Shown piece by piece: positions 10,033-22,325 of a stretch of 64,000 nucleotides of DNA. This stretch comes from Ampelocalamus luodianensis. Taxonomy: Eukaryota > Streptophyta > Magnoliopsida > Poales > Poaceae. Position numbers and translations under genes: made by a program. The stretch covers positions 19,314,626 to 19,378,625 of the forward strand of contig CM070624.1 of the NCBI GenBank assembly GCA_036346255.1, read 5' to 3'. The first letter of the stretch is position 1, and each line of letters begins with the position of its first letter. The notes below the pieces were generated by a model. That model made no database searches. It was given only the letters and a program-made list of their open reading frames with translations, and was not told the origin of the DNA.

Positions 10033-12357
10033 TATTTCTCCTCCTAAATCTTGGGTTTATACAAAAATGTGGAGAGAGAAAAAAAGGAGGTAGAGGGGGG
10101 GAGAGGACAGCTGCACCTGCAGATCTGATCTGATATCTTCTCTGTACCTCCAAACAAAAATGGGTTTTAAAGTTAAACTAATATATATCTGATCTGATTA
10201 ACAAGACTCGAGCTAGCTCATATGCTTTTCCAAAAACAAAAGAGCTAATAAACAACAATATCTCACTGCCTAAAGAATTGCCTAGATCAAATCTAGTGAG
10301 TGTATCTTGGCTTAATTTCCTTAGCCTTATCTTTACTTGGGGCTAGATTCATAGTTTGATTAACGAAGATCATCATATCATGTGACCAGACCAATTAAAG
10401 AAATAAACACATAGTGTTGTGTTGACTTGGTTAGGCTCACTGCTACCCAAAGTAGGTTCTATCAAGACAAGCTAGCTGAAGTGGATATATTATCAAGAGA
10501 AATGACACGGATGTTTTGAAAGGGAGAAAACAATAATTGATTTATACCTATATATGGGACAAATTCAAGTAACCAAGCTGTCAGCGTCTCTTGATTGCAT
10601 TCAATCAGGACCTTTTTCGGTTTTAGTTGAGCGGCCGATTCTCAATTAAAATTGATCAGACATCAAGTGTGCATCACGGCATCCCAATCAAATGAAACCT
10701 AGCAAGCTCTACTGGAAGCAGACGTAGTACTAACGAACAATCAAGAACCTTGCCAGCCTACTGACTCGTATCCTCTGCTTTGCAGTTCAAACGAACTCGT
10801 ACGGCCATTCAAGCGCCCACAATTTGGTTAAAGGTCAAGGCTTCACTTCAAGTTGTTGCCATCTGGAAGATCTCTGCCATCCGATTTCCAATCAGACGGA
10901 TCATATCATCCAACCACAGCACTTTCGTGCCGGTTGGACTAAATTTACCAGTCCTAGTTGCTTGTAGGTGATTTCATCCGCAAATTAAAGATCATATCAC
11001 GCCTTGTGTGTGTGCCGCTGGTGGCATTTGGTGGTCTATAGCGGTTAAATATGTATACATCAGACGTCTAGGCATCAGAATAACATGAGTGATGTCACAG
11101 GAAACTGATGTACATGACATGAGTCATGCATTCTGTCTCTGGACTCTTTCTTTGCGAGCACTCCATGTACTACTCTACGACGCCTCTACGGGACTACATC
11201 TAGTGCCTGTCGCGCGGTAAGGACTCCACCGCACAGTGGCCATACGGCAGCGCTAACATGTCGGCTCATTGGTGACGACCACACAGTGACCGAGCAGCGG
11301 AGGCCTCATTTCTACAAATACCGCGCAACGAGTACAGTGCCAATACAGTCTATTCCTCTAGCTCCATGCCTCTACGGGACTACATCTAGGTGTCCTTAAA
11401 ACCAGCATGTCCACGGAAAGGTGTTAGTATCCTTGTGAGAAGGCGCAACCGAATTGGAAGTTTGGGACCGAAGGTGGCATCTTCCTCAGACCTGCAGACA
11501 TGGAACGGTATACGTCCAAAGATTAGTTGTTAACAACTATGTGCATGACATCTTCAGGGCACATGCTAGGAATGCAGAGTAATGATGTCACTCGTATGCG
11601 CACACATAGACGGTTATGGATATCGAGGTAGAAATGGACACTAGACTTGGATATATGCGTGGGCAGCGCTAGGAAGTTGATCCACTTAAAAGGGCACTTT
11701 TCTCTTGTGCTATCAATTCAAGAAAACATCCCAGAACTCCATTGGTTGATCCGGATATGACTTCTCGCAGGGTGTAATCCACATCATCCGTTTTCTTCAG
11801 CCAAGTAGCCGATCAACCTTCCTAGACATGGTTAGTGTCTAGGGACATCAGTGTTGACTTAACCATGTCCAGGGACATCAGTGTTAGGCTTAGACATGGG
11901 TGATGGAAAGGTATAACCCTTTTCTCTCACGTGGTTTTGGGGCCACATGTAAGTGGTCCTAGGCACATTAGGAGGGGAGACGGGGAACGGATGATAATAC
12001 CCAAGCCGGCCGCCCCACCCACCAAACCCTGCGGTGGTGAGCGAAAGCGGGGGGCGTGTTGCCATCACGCCAGGCTCACGAGGGCCCCAACACCGTATGT
12101 GCGCGTTGCATCATGCACACCGTGTGTGCGTGTCAGCCTGCGACGAGGTGCGGCTGCGATGCCAAAAAAAAAAACTTTTCCCAAAGCCACCACACTGCAC
12201 AGGCTACATTACTCCATGTAGGGATGTAGCCGTGCACCACTGAGCTCAATTGCACTTCCACTGCTCCATCCATCGATCGCCTCTCCTGTGCATTTCAGTA
12301 GTTTTTTCTCCCCTTTTTTGGCAGCTTTGCTTGCTTGGTTCGAAGGAAAAGATGGTT
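10033..12357. other. Intergenic DNA, no supported gene
   Basis: No coding region stands out. A 23-base motif GCCTCTACGGGACTACATCT plus AG occurs at about 11182 and again at about 11368. A short imperfect duplication (AGGGACATCAGTGTT) occurs at about 11839 and 11871. Confidence 0.4.
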
Positions 12358-12596
12358 GGTTGGTGCTAGCTTGTCGTAAGCTTCTCTACAGCTGGTATAA
12401 CTATATATATGTAGGTTGGTGCTAGCTTGGTGTAAGCTTCTCTACAGCTGGTATAACTATATATGTGTAGGTTGGTGCTAGCTTGGTGTAAGCTTCTCTA
12501 CAGCTGGTATAACTATATATGTGTAGGTTGGTGCTAGCTTGTTGTAAGCTTCTCTACAGCTAGTATAACTATATATATGTAGGTTGGTGATGGCTG
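12358..12596 (+). repeat. Minisatellite: four 56-bp units plus a partial fifth
   Basis: Units start at 12358, 12414, 12470 and 12526, each beginning GGTTGGTGCTAGCTTG and running through TAAGCTTCTCTACAGCT to an ACTATATATATGTA-like end. A partial fifth unit begins at 12582. Units differ by only one to three bases, indicating recent expansion. Each carries a HindIII-type AAGCTT and a short TATA-rich stretch. Confidence 0.9.
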
Positions 12597-13559
12597 TGTC
12601 TGAACAGTTGTTTGGAAAGACAGATATATGCGTGGCAAAAATTGAAGGATAGTAGTACTGGCTTTGGTTTCTTTGGAGGATGATTGGTGAAGAATGAAGA
12701 TGTAGAGAAACTGTTTCTAGTCCCAGCGAAGAGCCAAAACACTGCACAAGTTGGATGCTGCCTAGCTACGAGAGGACACACATGACGGCGTCACACAAGT
12801 GGTGTGGTAGAAGGTAGCGCATGCAAGCGTGATCATGATGCCACGGATAACTTACAAAAGGATTTGTAGGTGCTTTCGTACGTGTGCAATATGACTACTT
12901 CTGTTAAAGGGTAAGGTTCAATTACTACGTGCCTGGAAAATTAGAGGATCAATTTGTACGTTATGGAAAGGTTGGGTTGACACTTGATACAGTCTGTTAA
13001 ATTATCGCATTGACTAGGCTGAAGAATGACAAATGAACTTAAAACTGATTGAATATCTTCCAAAATATTCACTAATGATTTAGTAGTTTTCTCCCCCACA
13101 CTTTCGGTGAAACTGTCCTCTCCGCAGGATATGCTATCTTGTCCTTGCAAGCTAGCCATGCCTGCACTTGTCATCCCCCTTGGCCCACAGCTACATCGAC
13201 CCCTGCAGGTTGCATGCTTGTGCCAATTTCAGCCTTTTGCGGTGTTGCCTGCCCTGCCAATCAACTCGCCTTCCAACTTGCAGGCTTGCCTGTTCTGTCC
13301 CCGCAAAAGGGGAAAGGATCCACTGTTCTAGGGTAGTGCTTTGCTTTGCCATGTTGTAGGCTTGTAGCTCAAAATAGGATTATTCCTATTGTCAAAAGAG
13401 AAACAGTTTTATTTTCGAATGAAAAAAAAAACAGAATTGCCACTGATCGAATGAAGATTATACTTATGCTTTCCCACTCTATTCACATTTGCCACTGATC
13501 AGAATTGCACAACCAGCTCACAATTATTGGATGACAACTGGGTGGTTTCACTTCACCGG
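12597..13559. other. Intergenic DNA, nothing recognised
   Basis: No supported gene. A minus-strand frame at 12941-13174 contains ESVGEKTTKSLVNILEDIQS, which looks protein-like but was not recognised and has no supporting context. Confidence 0.3.
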
Positions 13560-13890
13560 TCTGTCTCGTGAGCGGTCTTAGAATACCAGACTTTACAACA
13601 AGTTCTATCTGGGCAACATCTCACTCAGGGAACATTAGACCGACGAATCATTGCCTGGACCATGGCCGACATTACTACATCGGCAATGTACCAAATCTTA
13701 TCATTCCACGGCTTGATATGGAAAGCAAAAGATTATACCTGGCAAGGGTCAATCCCACATAGATACAGAATTTTCTTATGGCTAGCTTTCAAAGAAAAAC
13801 TAAATACTAAGGATAATATGACAACTAAGAAATGGATGACAGACCCTCTGATTTGCAATTTCAACAGAAAAAAAAACAGGACTCTTTAGT
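13560..13890 (+). mobile_element. LINE (non-LTR retrotransposon) remnant, zf-RVT region
   Basis: The plus-strand frame to 13889 reads LIWKAKDYTWQGSIPHRYRI then FLWLAFKEKLNTKDNM. This matches the region downstream of the reverse transcriptase in plant LINEs (zf-RVT: a Trp-rich block, a P-x-(K/R)-x-x-x-F-x-W-L core, and an L-x-T-x-D-x-M stretch). The Cys pair expected next is degraded (PLICNFNRK). The reverse-transcriptase core is absent, so only a 3' fragment survives. Confidence 0.6.
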
Positions 13891-14735
13891 AAACTATTGT
13901 TTATTGTGAATATGTTGTAAAATTAGTGGTTTTAGCAAATATTCAGAATTAATTCCAGCATAAATTACGATAATTAAAGCATAATTACAACAACATATAA
14001 TTGACAAGAATGACTTAACAACATGTAATATCTTTATGCCAATTAAACATGAAAATATGCTCAAAAGATAGGACTTGATAACAAGTAAAATCGGGATAAT
14101 GCTCAGATTTAAATGTTTGTTATTGCTCTCAGATGTCGAGTTGTACAAGATAAGATCTTGGCCTCCTCGCCGCTATTGTCTATACTCTTCACAAATTGGA
14201 TATGACAACCAAAAAGCAGACTTTGAGCTCAAAAGGCTGCTTTACTAATTGTCAAGAATTATCTCAAAACAGCAAGTTATATTTTTAGCCAATTGAGAAT
14301 CAGATTTGTATAACAGTGCAAGGGATCATATAATCAGTACTATAGCATTTTAGCCAACAGAGAAGAAAATGACTAACATAGCTAAAGGATCACAGGATGC
14401 AGCTTGTAAGTCTGTCGGCTGACAAAGGACCAATAAAGTCACACAACACAAATTAATTCAGTCCAGTAGGCTCAAAGCAACTGAACAACTGAAAATAAAC
14501 AGAGCCTGACAGAATGAGATGGAGTGACAACAGTAAGCAAAGCAATGAGCTCAAGTATGATCTAGTTTATCAAACCAATTTCATTATATGACAATTATCC
14601 ACATTGAGAATTTCACAAGCCCCCACAATTACCATGCAATTTCACCATGTGCTATATATGAACAAGACGATGTCTGAAATACTCTAGCACAACACAATCG
14701 CAAAGTAAAGCGAAAAGGAAAACAACGATACTCAC

Positions 14736-15450
14736 GATACGAATGGCACTCAAAGCCACCGAGTAGTAAATCGGGTAAGGCATGCCGAAGGCGCTGATTC
14801 AGAAAACCAATCGTCCCGCTGTGCCGCGAATACCAGATGAGGTTGACGGAGATACAATGCCAACTTCACAAACTGGGACACACCAGTGTGCGAAGACAAG
14901 GTACAGAGAATGTCACACTAGACCAATCGAGGTGCACCGGCCAAATGCACCAAGGAGCGCCAAGCACCAAGAAACCAAAGCCCTTCTTCCACACCAAGTC
15001 AATTCAAAGCCAACCGAATCCCACCTCCAATCGATGTAAGATCAAGCCCTCACCGCACCTCAACCGAGAAGAGGGAGCAAGAACCGAGATGCACAAAATA
15101 GGGGAAGGATTCAGTCCTCACCGTCGACAGCACCGAGATCAGCCACGAAGGCGCGACGCGACGACTCCAAAGCCCCAAGAATCAAAACCAAAATAGGGAA
15201 GAAGAACCAAAAGAGGGGAAAATCTCACTATTTTTTGGGTGAAGAAAAATTGGAGGAGGAGCTGCCTTAAGAGGAGGAAGAAGGGAGGGTGATGTGGCTG
15301 CTGCGAACGGCCGGCGCATGAGGCGCCCGGGCCGCTCGCGCCTCCAGCGCCACCGCCGCCACTCGCGATTCTTTCGCCCAGGCCGCACACGCACCAGAGA
15401 AAAGGGGAAAGAGCCCCAAAATTCGCTACGCTCTTATCTCCTCAAGTCTC
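14736..15450 (-). pseudogene. Apparent 5' end (leader and first coding exon) of an unidentified minus-strand gene
   Basis: Read on the minus strand, a promoter-like GGACCCACCTGTCATTGGGA motif at about 15450 is followed by a GC-rich leader. An ATG at 14781-14783 opens a 16-codon exon, MPYPIYYSVALSAIRI, that ends at a good splice donor (GTGAGT at 14730-14735). Intron-like, T-rich DNA follows down to about 13.9 kb, where the LINE remnant begins. No second coding exon was found, so this may be a duplicated or truncated gene 5' end. Family not recognised. Confidence 0.25.
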
Positions 15451-17204
15451 CCAATGACAGGTGGGTCCGTCATTTTCTTTTCTTTTTCATTTTCTTCTTT
15501 TCTCAAATTGGGAAATTACCGAAATGGTCCTCCAAAATACAACATTATATAATTCCAGGATATTCTATGTCTAGCTAGTTGATTAGTGCCCTTAGCCTTA
15601 ACCCTGGATATCTCAAAGTGCACCACATTTAAATTTGAGAGTGACCATAAAAAAACAATAGTGCATTTTTACATCAATGGAACAAGAAGTATAAAACGTG
15701 ACAAATCAAGGTTCTCGTTGCACCGCTCTTTTTTTTTAAAAAAATCAAGCCGCTTGATTTCCAATCAGATAGCCACGACTTTAAAATGATGTCAAAATCT
15801 CTAGCCTCGACACATGGCAATTGCAAACCTCCTTGACCCATAAGAGGGAACTAGGAAGCTACCTTGTGTTTGGAACACACATAAAAAAACAAGCTCGGAT
15901 CGACATGATGGCATGCGGCATCATTTCTCTCTCTCCTTTCCTTTTGGGCCAAAAAGGCTTCCTTGGGGCACATAAAATGATGAAGAGTTTCTTAAGGATC
16001 TCGGAAGGTCACTTCCTTTTTATGGTCGTCTCTCGTGTCTGATAGTATGGTCCTTTGCTAGATTTGATCGAGAACACATTCACCATTTGTTATGGTTTGC
16101 GTGCCCAGTCTATCTCTTATATAAGAGATGATATATTTTCTCTTCACATCCTCTCTCCTCCAACTAGAATTTTGAATAACATGACAGGTAAGAGACGGCT
16201 AAGGTGGTTACTATTGGAGATGCCCTTAGGGGTTGTAGGATAACTTTGTAAGAAATTCCTACCATGAGCGGAGCGTGAGTAAATGTTTTTTTCTCCAAAA
16301 TTCATATAGAATTTCCGTATTGCAAATGAGGTCTTAATTTGGTTGAGCTCAGCAATAGCTTCATACTATGTGTTTTAGACTTTGTTTGTATGCTCTAGTT
16401 TTCGTGCAGAGCTCAACACTATATTGTATTTTCATTACTATATCAAAATGTTTTTGAACATTCAAACATCATTGGTACGATAATCTCAATCTCTTTGAAC
16501 GTCATTAGAAAGAGACATTTGCAGAAGTAAAATCATATATACTTGGGAAATATGCTAGTTTACAAATAAAGGTTTTACGACATATCGATAAATTTGTTAT
16601 CCCTACATATATTGACAAGTGAGCCCTATAGACACACATATCTAGTTCCGATAGTATAAAAATACTTCTATTTTGTTATAACCCAAAGCATTTTTTTATT
16701 AAACGTATTCATATTTAGAGCCAACCTAAAGACCTGTATCAATCACATTTGTTAGCTACACCCTTTGGTTAAACTTCACCTGTATCAATCACTTTTGTTA
16801 GCTACACCCTTGGGTTAAGCTTCTATTCAAGTTCTCCTTTGATTGATGAATCATGGTGGTTCTTGTGTGTGTGATAAATTGGGGGGGTCCATAGAGGTAG
16901 TTTAGACTCTAGAATACTTAAATGTGGCCGAGCTATCTCCTCCTTCCGGTTTGGCTCAGCTCTTTTCTTGCTAAATTAATGTCTTCTTTTCTTTGACCTT
17001 CATTTTAGGCATTTCTCATGCACACCTCGACCTTAGCTGTAATTACTTCCTTACTTTCCCCTGCAATAACCCATGGTTCTGGAGCGTATCATCTGAAAAG
17101 ATTTGTCCCTGGTATAGCAGTACAACGATACTGCACTGAATCAAAGATTTCCATGTCATTAAGTATGGTGCAATCTCGTCCTAGTAATATTGGTGAAATC
17201 TTCG

Positions 17205-17252
<48 letters not shown>

Positions 17253-17434
17253 TGCAATCAATCTCTTCTGTACTGCTAATTCACAGTTATTTCAATTAGA
17301 TATAGAAGTATATTTTTTTCCTTTCCAAAAATCAAAGACCACCTTGGTCTTTTTAACAATATTCTTTTGCAAGGGAGAGATCTACTAGCCCAATCTTGCA
17401 TCATTTTTGGTGTATTTGTTTGAGCGAACACTTA
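15451..17434. other. Intergenic, AT-rich; tandem 46-bp duplication and an (ACT)n tract
   Basis: No supported gene. Two copies of ACCTGTATCAATCAC(A/T)TTTG plus TTAGCTACACCC start at about 16732 and 16778. An (ACT)n/(CTA)n microsatellite lies at about 17204-17251. A MITE-like end (TATTGGAGATGCCCTTA) at about 16213 has no recognised partner. Confidence 0.4.
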
Positions 17435-17744
17435 GAGCATCTATAATAGTTTTTTTCTTAGCTTGTTACTAAGAGGAGAGAAAGTACTCAATCTAATAAA
17501 AAGAAATAAGCATTCTAATAAATTGTTTTTCTTGAGCGTGTATCTAAGACTTCAATTGCTACCCACAAAATAAGTTTTTAGGTAACAAGTAAGTCTCTAA
17601 TAGCTATTTAGGTAGCAACAACTTGCTTATTTCTTCATCTAGAAACAAGCTCGCATTCTCTCCTCACCATCTCTCCTTCACATCACCTAAATGTTGTTGT
17701 GCCCATCCCTTAGTAACAAGTGATATGGACTATTGTAGATGCTC
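17435..17744. mobile_element. Tourist-like MITE
   Basis: Inverted ends GAGCATCTATAATAG and CTATTGTAGATGCTC are flanked by the trinucleotide TTA at 17432-17434 and 17745-17747. A 3-bp TTA/TAA target duplication with GAGCATCT-type ends is typical of PIF/Harbinger-derived Tourist MITEs. Length is 310 bp and nothing is encoded. Confidence 0.8.
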
Positions 17745-18399
17745 TTACTACTCTGTAGCGTCGCGACGCTTGAATTCCAACAACGTTGTTGTGGTGGGCC
17801 ACTCATTTTCCGTTTCATGGGGTGCGATCGATGCGCACCGTCCGTACATTAGCTTACGCTCCAGCGTCGTGGTGGTGACACTTCGCTCCTTTCCTTCTCT
17901 CATCCATTTTTTTGAAGATATGATTATTTGCCACTCATGTCTTATCGATATGTGGCCGGAACCCACTTATTAGCGAGACAAGGAGTGACAAATCATGAAA
18001 GTCACTTGTTTGCGATGGCAAATAATCAATAATTCCTTTTTGTTCTCTTAACCGCAACACTTGCTCTCATCCCGCACGCCACTAGTGGCGAGGATTACAG
18101 TCATCGGCAAGGTCGCACAACCCTTGTTCTCATTTCTCTTTTTTTCCTCCTTTTTTTAAGGAAACCTAGGCGCAACCTCCGAGCTCAAATGTGGGCATAT
18201 GGCGTCGCCATTGTGCTCCTCACCGATGAGGCCTCACGGATTCCCCGGCTTCTCCACTCTAGTGGCGTCTGTCGCCTTGGCGCGCACAAGTGAGGATTAT
18301 TTGAAGTTTTTGAAACAACATCTATCTTTTCATCACCTTGATATTCAACTTATTTTTAGTTCAATAATTATAAAAACTATGAAGATCAAAGGCACAAGA

Positions 18400-20098
18400 T
18401 CACATAGGAAGTCTCGTGTTGAAATCGAAAAACCACGAGCAAAAAGCCTCTCAGCCGATCTAACTGTCGAGTTGTCTGGTCTGACCACTGGTGATGGGTG
18501 GTCTAATAGCCGACTGCAAGAACAACAACTCGAGGGACCTCAAATCGACTTAACTTTTTATTCTGGGTTCCAAATCCCCTAAGATTTCAGACATAACTCA
18601 TCAAGAAGGCACAAAAATAGGGAAAACTAAAAATTGAGCCAAAACTTTCTTATGGGTGGAAGATGGTCAAGATGGCCTTAGAGCAGACCTTACAAGTCCT
18701 AGCAAACTAGATCATAGCAAAAAAAAATACTAGCCAAAACCCTTGGAATACAAAAACCTCAAAATCATTAAAGGGAGAACAAGAACAAGATAGAACTTAT
18801 CTTGAGGCAATCTTGATTGGATTGATTAGAGGGATTGTATGTTTACAGCCACTCCACCATGGATGGCAATAGCTCACACTTGAGCACATAATTTCTCAAT
18901 CCATCTATCTCAAACCCTAGCCTCCTCCATTTTCTTCACTTTCCTCAAATCACAAATTAGGGTTTTCAAGGTTGAAGGAATAGAGGTGCAAACCCCGCAT
19001 CCTCCCCTTTTACAGTGGAGGCTACGTCCAGAGAGAAAACTCTAACGGGCACCCGTTAAGTTCACACACAAATAGGTCTACACTCACGTATGCTTCTCAA
19101 AGCGGATGACGATCCAGGTCTCCTGAATTCGTCCCTTTATGATCTTCGTTTTCTCTTGACCTAAATCGTCTCTCCTTTGCATCATCCCACACCGCAGTTT
19201 CTCCAATGTCATCAACTCGGTATTTTGACAAAGATACCAAAATATCCCTTTCGATCGTTCTTCAAGACCGAGTCCAATCGGCGTGAAGTAATCCCATGCT
19301 CGCCACACGTAAGTTCATCAATGACTCTCTTTATGTCGACAAGTCTCTCCCATCGACTCTCATCGAAACCACCATAACACTTACACCGACCCTCCAAGCC
19401 ACTTGATGCAACCCATTGCGAACTTCCGTTCGGTCATTCTTGTCCATCTTGCACTATGCTTGAGTTCAACCACTTCACCCGACATCCTCGATCGTTCTAG
19501 ACCTCAGCTCTCCTAGCCTAGTCTCAATCATCCTCGTTGTTGGCTGTAGTTGACTTCAAACCATCTGCACAACAATAGACCAAGAAATCGATTCTGTACA
19601 CAAATTGCTCGCAACTTGACCCACGTTAGCCAAACACATACATCATGCAACACCTATGCACTAAATCACATGACTTTGGTCAATTCCACAAGATCATCAC
19701 ACCTCACTGTGCATGGTCAAGCCACAGCGATCTAACTGCCGCCATCATCGGTCGATGGCGATCGGCCATCGCGATCGAGCCGCGCTGATTTTCAAAACAC
19801 CACTCTGTGGACTTTTCGATAAAACTCTATCTAGTTTTTCATCCAGTCTCCATTTTCAACGGGACCTGGTGCAAACACACCCTCACACACTCTCACGCAA
19901 GTGTTTGATCCTATTCCTCGAAATTCCACATCGTCGGGCACAGTCGGTTTGACTGCCACCCCTAGGCCGGTCAGACCGCCTACTCTCTAACAGTCAAGCA
20001 ACATTTCTCTAAACCGAGGGTTTCTCCCAAACACCTCGATACCAATGCCAATTTTTCAACTCACTAAGATTAGGATCATACCACATGATCCCCACACA
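18400..20098 (-). mobile_element. Possible LTR-retrotransposon LTR remnant
   Basis: Read on the minus strand from about 20098, the sequence starts TGTGGGGATCATGTGG and contains a GGCGGTCTGACCGGCC motif (about 19965-19980) of a kind found in some rice gypsy LTRs. It carries no coding domain. The far end was not located and no target duplication was found. It could be a solo or truncated LTR. Confidence 0.3.
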
Positions 20099-20984
20099 AG
20101 GTTAAAGCAAAATCCCCCTCCCCAATTTGAATATAAAATTTGAGTTGAATTTTCGGTAAATTATTTGTTAAAAAGTTGAAATTCTTCGTTTGAAAGCTTT
20201 AGGTTCGAGTAGATTTGAATCGAAAGTTTATTTGGGATTTTTTTTCCCGATTAGAATGTTTGATATTCGAATACGGATTTTGAAAAGGTTGAGTTGAAAG
20301 TCGGGCGTCAATGACATGACAGCAGTGTGAGCGCGACAGGGTAGGCATGCGCTACCTCCTGTCGTAGCGCATACTTGTGGAATAGAGATTATGTTGTGAA
20401 TTTTGCGCATATGAGAAAACTCACAAAAAATCATGATCATTTATGTTATTATTTTCAAACGAGATAAAAGAGCTTATTGTATAATCTTTAAAAATGCAAG
20501 GAAATGCTATCTTGAGATACTATTTCCTTCCCAATAAATGGTATGTATATATATATATGTATTACACACAATCTTGTATTCGAGCAACTTACACTTTGAA
20601 CCCTCTGAAAACAACCTCTGAGTATGGAGTACCTAGGTAAATTTACAATATAAACGCTGTAACAGAACAGAGTAATCCCGGAGAGGAGCAATGTTACAAC
20701 TTACAAACAAGGGTACTAGAGTGGGAAAATCCCTGGACTAAATAACAAGTCAACTCCTGCACATCATCACACCAAAAGATTACTAAAAAAAATTCCCTGG
20801 TCCTTCTTCAGTTCTCCTTGAAGCCATCCAAGGCATCGTTTCCTGCACCTCGAGGGGTCTGTGTGTAAATACATGACACCACCTATTCCTTTGCGAAAAC
20901 AGACACCACAGCACATCGAATTTATTGCACTGCGCTGCCTCTCATGCTGTTTATTTAAGTCTCCACCGTCCGCTCCGGGAAAAT

Positions 20985-20998
20985 TTTTATATATATTT
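20985..20998 (+). promoter_or_regulatory. TATA box of the gar2-like gene
   Basis: TTTTATATATATTT lies about 30 bases upstream of a GC-rich leader (starting about 21015-21030) that leads into the gar2-like transcript. The spacing fits a plant core promoter. The leader contains an intron inferred at 21221-22255 (GTGAGT donor, GGCAG acceptor). Confidence 0.5.
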
Positions 20999-21200
20999 CG
21001 GAATTTTTTGGGTTCTCGGGCTCGCCGCGATCCCATTCTCGCCGGCCCCCGCTGCTCCCGGCGATTCTCCCGGACTTTTTGGTCGAGGCAGAGAACAGAA
21101 TTGCGGTGTTATCCGTAGAGAGAAAGGTCAGTTCTTGATCCTTCACTCCGTCTTCCCCCACCTCGCGCTCCTGGTCTTCCCACGGTGCTTTCCTTCGTCC

Positions 21201-22309
21201 ATGGCTGGCTCTGCATGTGGGTGAGTCGTGGAGGAGACTACCTTGGCCTTGTTCACCATCTTCCCCTGTTTCTTTTGTGCCCATCTTTTATTGTTTTTCT
21301 TAAGAATTTTATCCGAATCGGTAGGATATCATCCTGAATAGGGTAAAATTGCGGGTGTAGCATTTGACTGCATTAGTTTGATGCCTGTGCTCTGAAACAG
21401 GATCAAAATCTTTTAGCCGCAAAAAAAAAAAAAAAAAAAAAAACTCTCCAAGCCCTCCTCTTCTTGTTTGCTACTCTGTGTGTGGTTCTTGCCTGCATGT
21501 AGTTACTGCAGTGGGGCACAGTCCCAAGTATTTACTACTCCCTTCGCGACACCATCTGATGCGCGCAGTTAAAGCCCCATCAGGTTCTTCCTTCGGGTCC
21601 TTGCCAGTTTCTTGAACCCGTTTGATGATGCTGGGATTGGTACATGGCTGCTGCTGATGTTGCTCTTGCTTATGTTGTCATGATGTCATCTGTGCTGTTC
21701 ATCCTCCTCGCTTCCTTTCGTGAGTGGAAAGAAAAGATTGCGTTTTGATCCAAGTTTTGGCCTTCCTTTGCTTCCTCTAGTAATGTTACTTTGTTCCTTC
21801 CCTGTCTGTATCTCTTGATTCCGGCGTGGTAAAGAAATTTGCAGATTCAGTCTATAGTAGTCTATTTGGTGTTGTGTTGTGTAGCCCATATGTGATATGT
21901 GTGTGCATTGAGACTGACTTTCTTCTAGGAAATGTCCACTGTTTGGTGAGGTGAGTGTGTCAATGTTCTTTTTTCTTCTTCTCTTCTCTTTTGGGTGTAC
22001 TAGCTTGTGTAAAGGGAGTAAAGTGCCTGGTTTTATCAGTACACTGCGAGACTCTTTCTCAAGGGAATCTAGTTTACGCAAAGCACAGCTTTTGTTTGTC
22101 GATAGATGGACATCGGCATTAGCATTGGTGGTGCTTTAGAGCTTTCTGTTCTGCAATCTGCTGAACTCAAAGCATAAGGTTTTTCTGAATGGAGCAAAAA
22201 AAAAAATCGAAGAAAATTGGATGGAGCTTTGATTTCTGAATCTTTTTCTTGGCAGGAGATAAGCTGCTCTGTTCTCCAAGGCATCTGCTGACGCATGGCT
22301 AGGCCTTAA
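21201..22309 (+). promoter_or_regulatory. Two upstream ORFs in the leader of the gar2-like gene
   Basis: The first uORF opens at 21201 (ATGGCTGGCTCTGC). If the leader intron 21221-22255 is removed it encodes MAGSACGR and stops at the TAA just after the junction. The second, at 22295-22309, encodes MARP and ends 16 bases before the main ATG at 22326. Short uORFs this close to a start codon commonly lower initiation at the main ORF; the effect here is inferred. Confidence 0.45.
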
Positions 22310-22325
22310 GCATACCGCGCAGATC

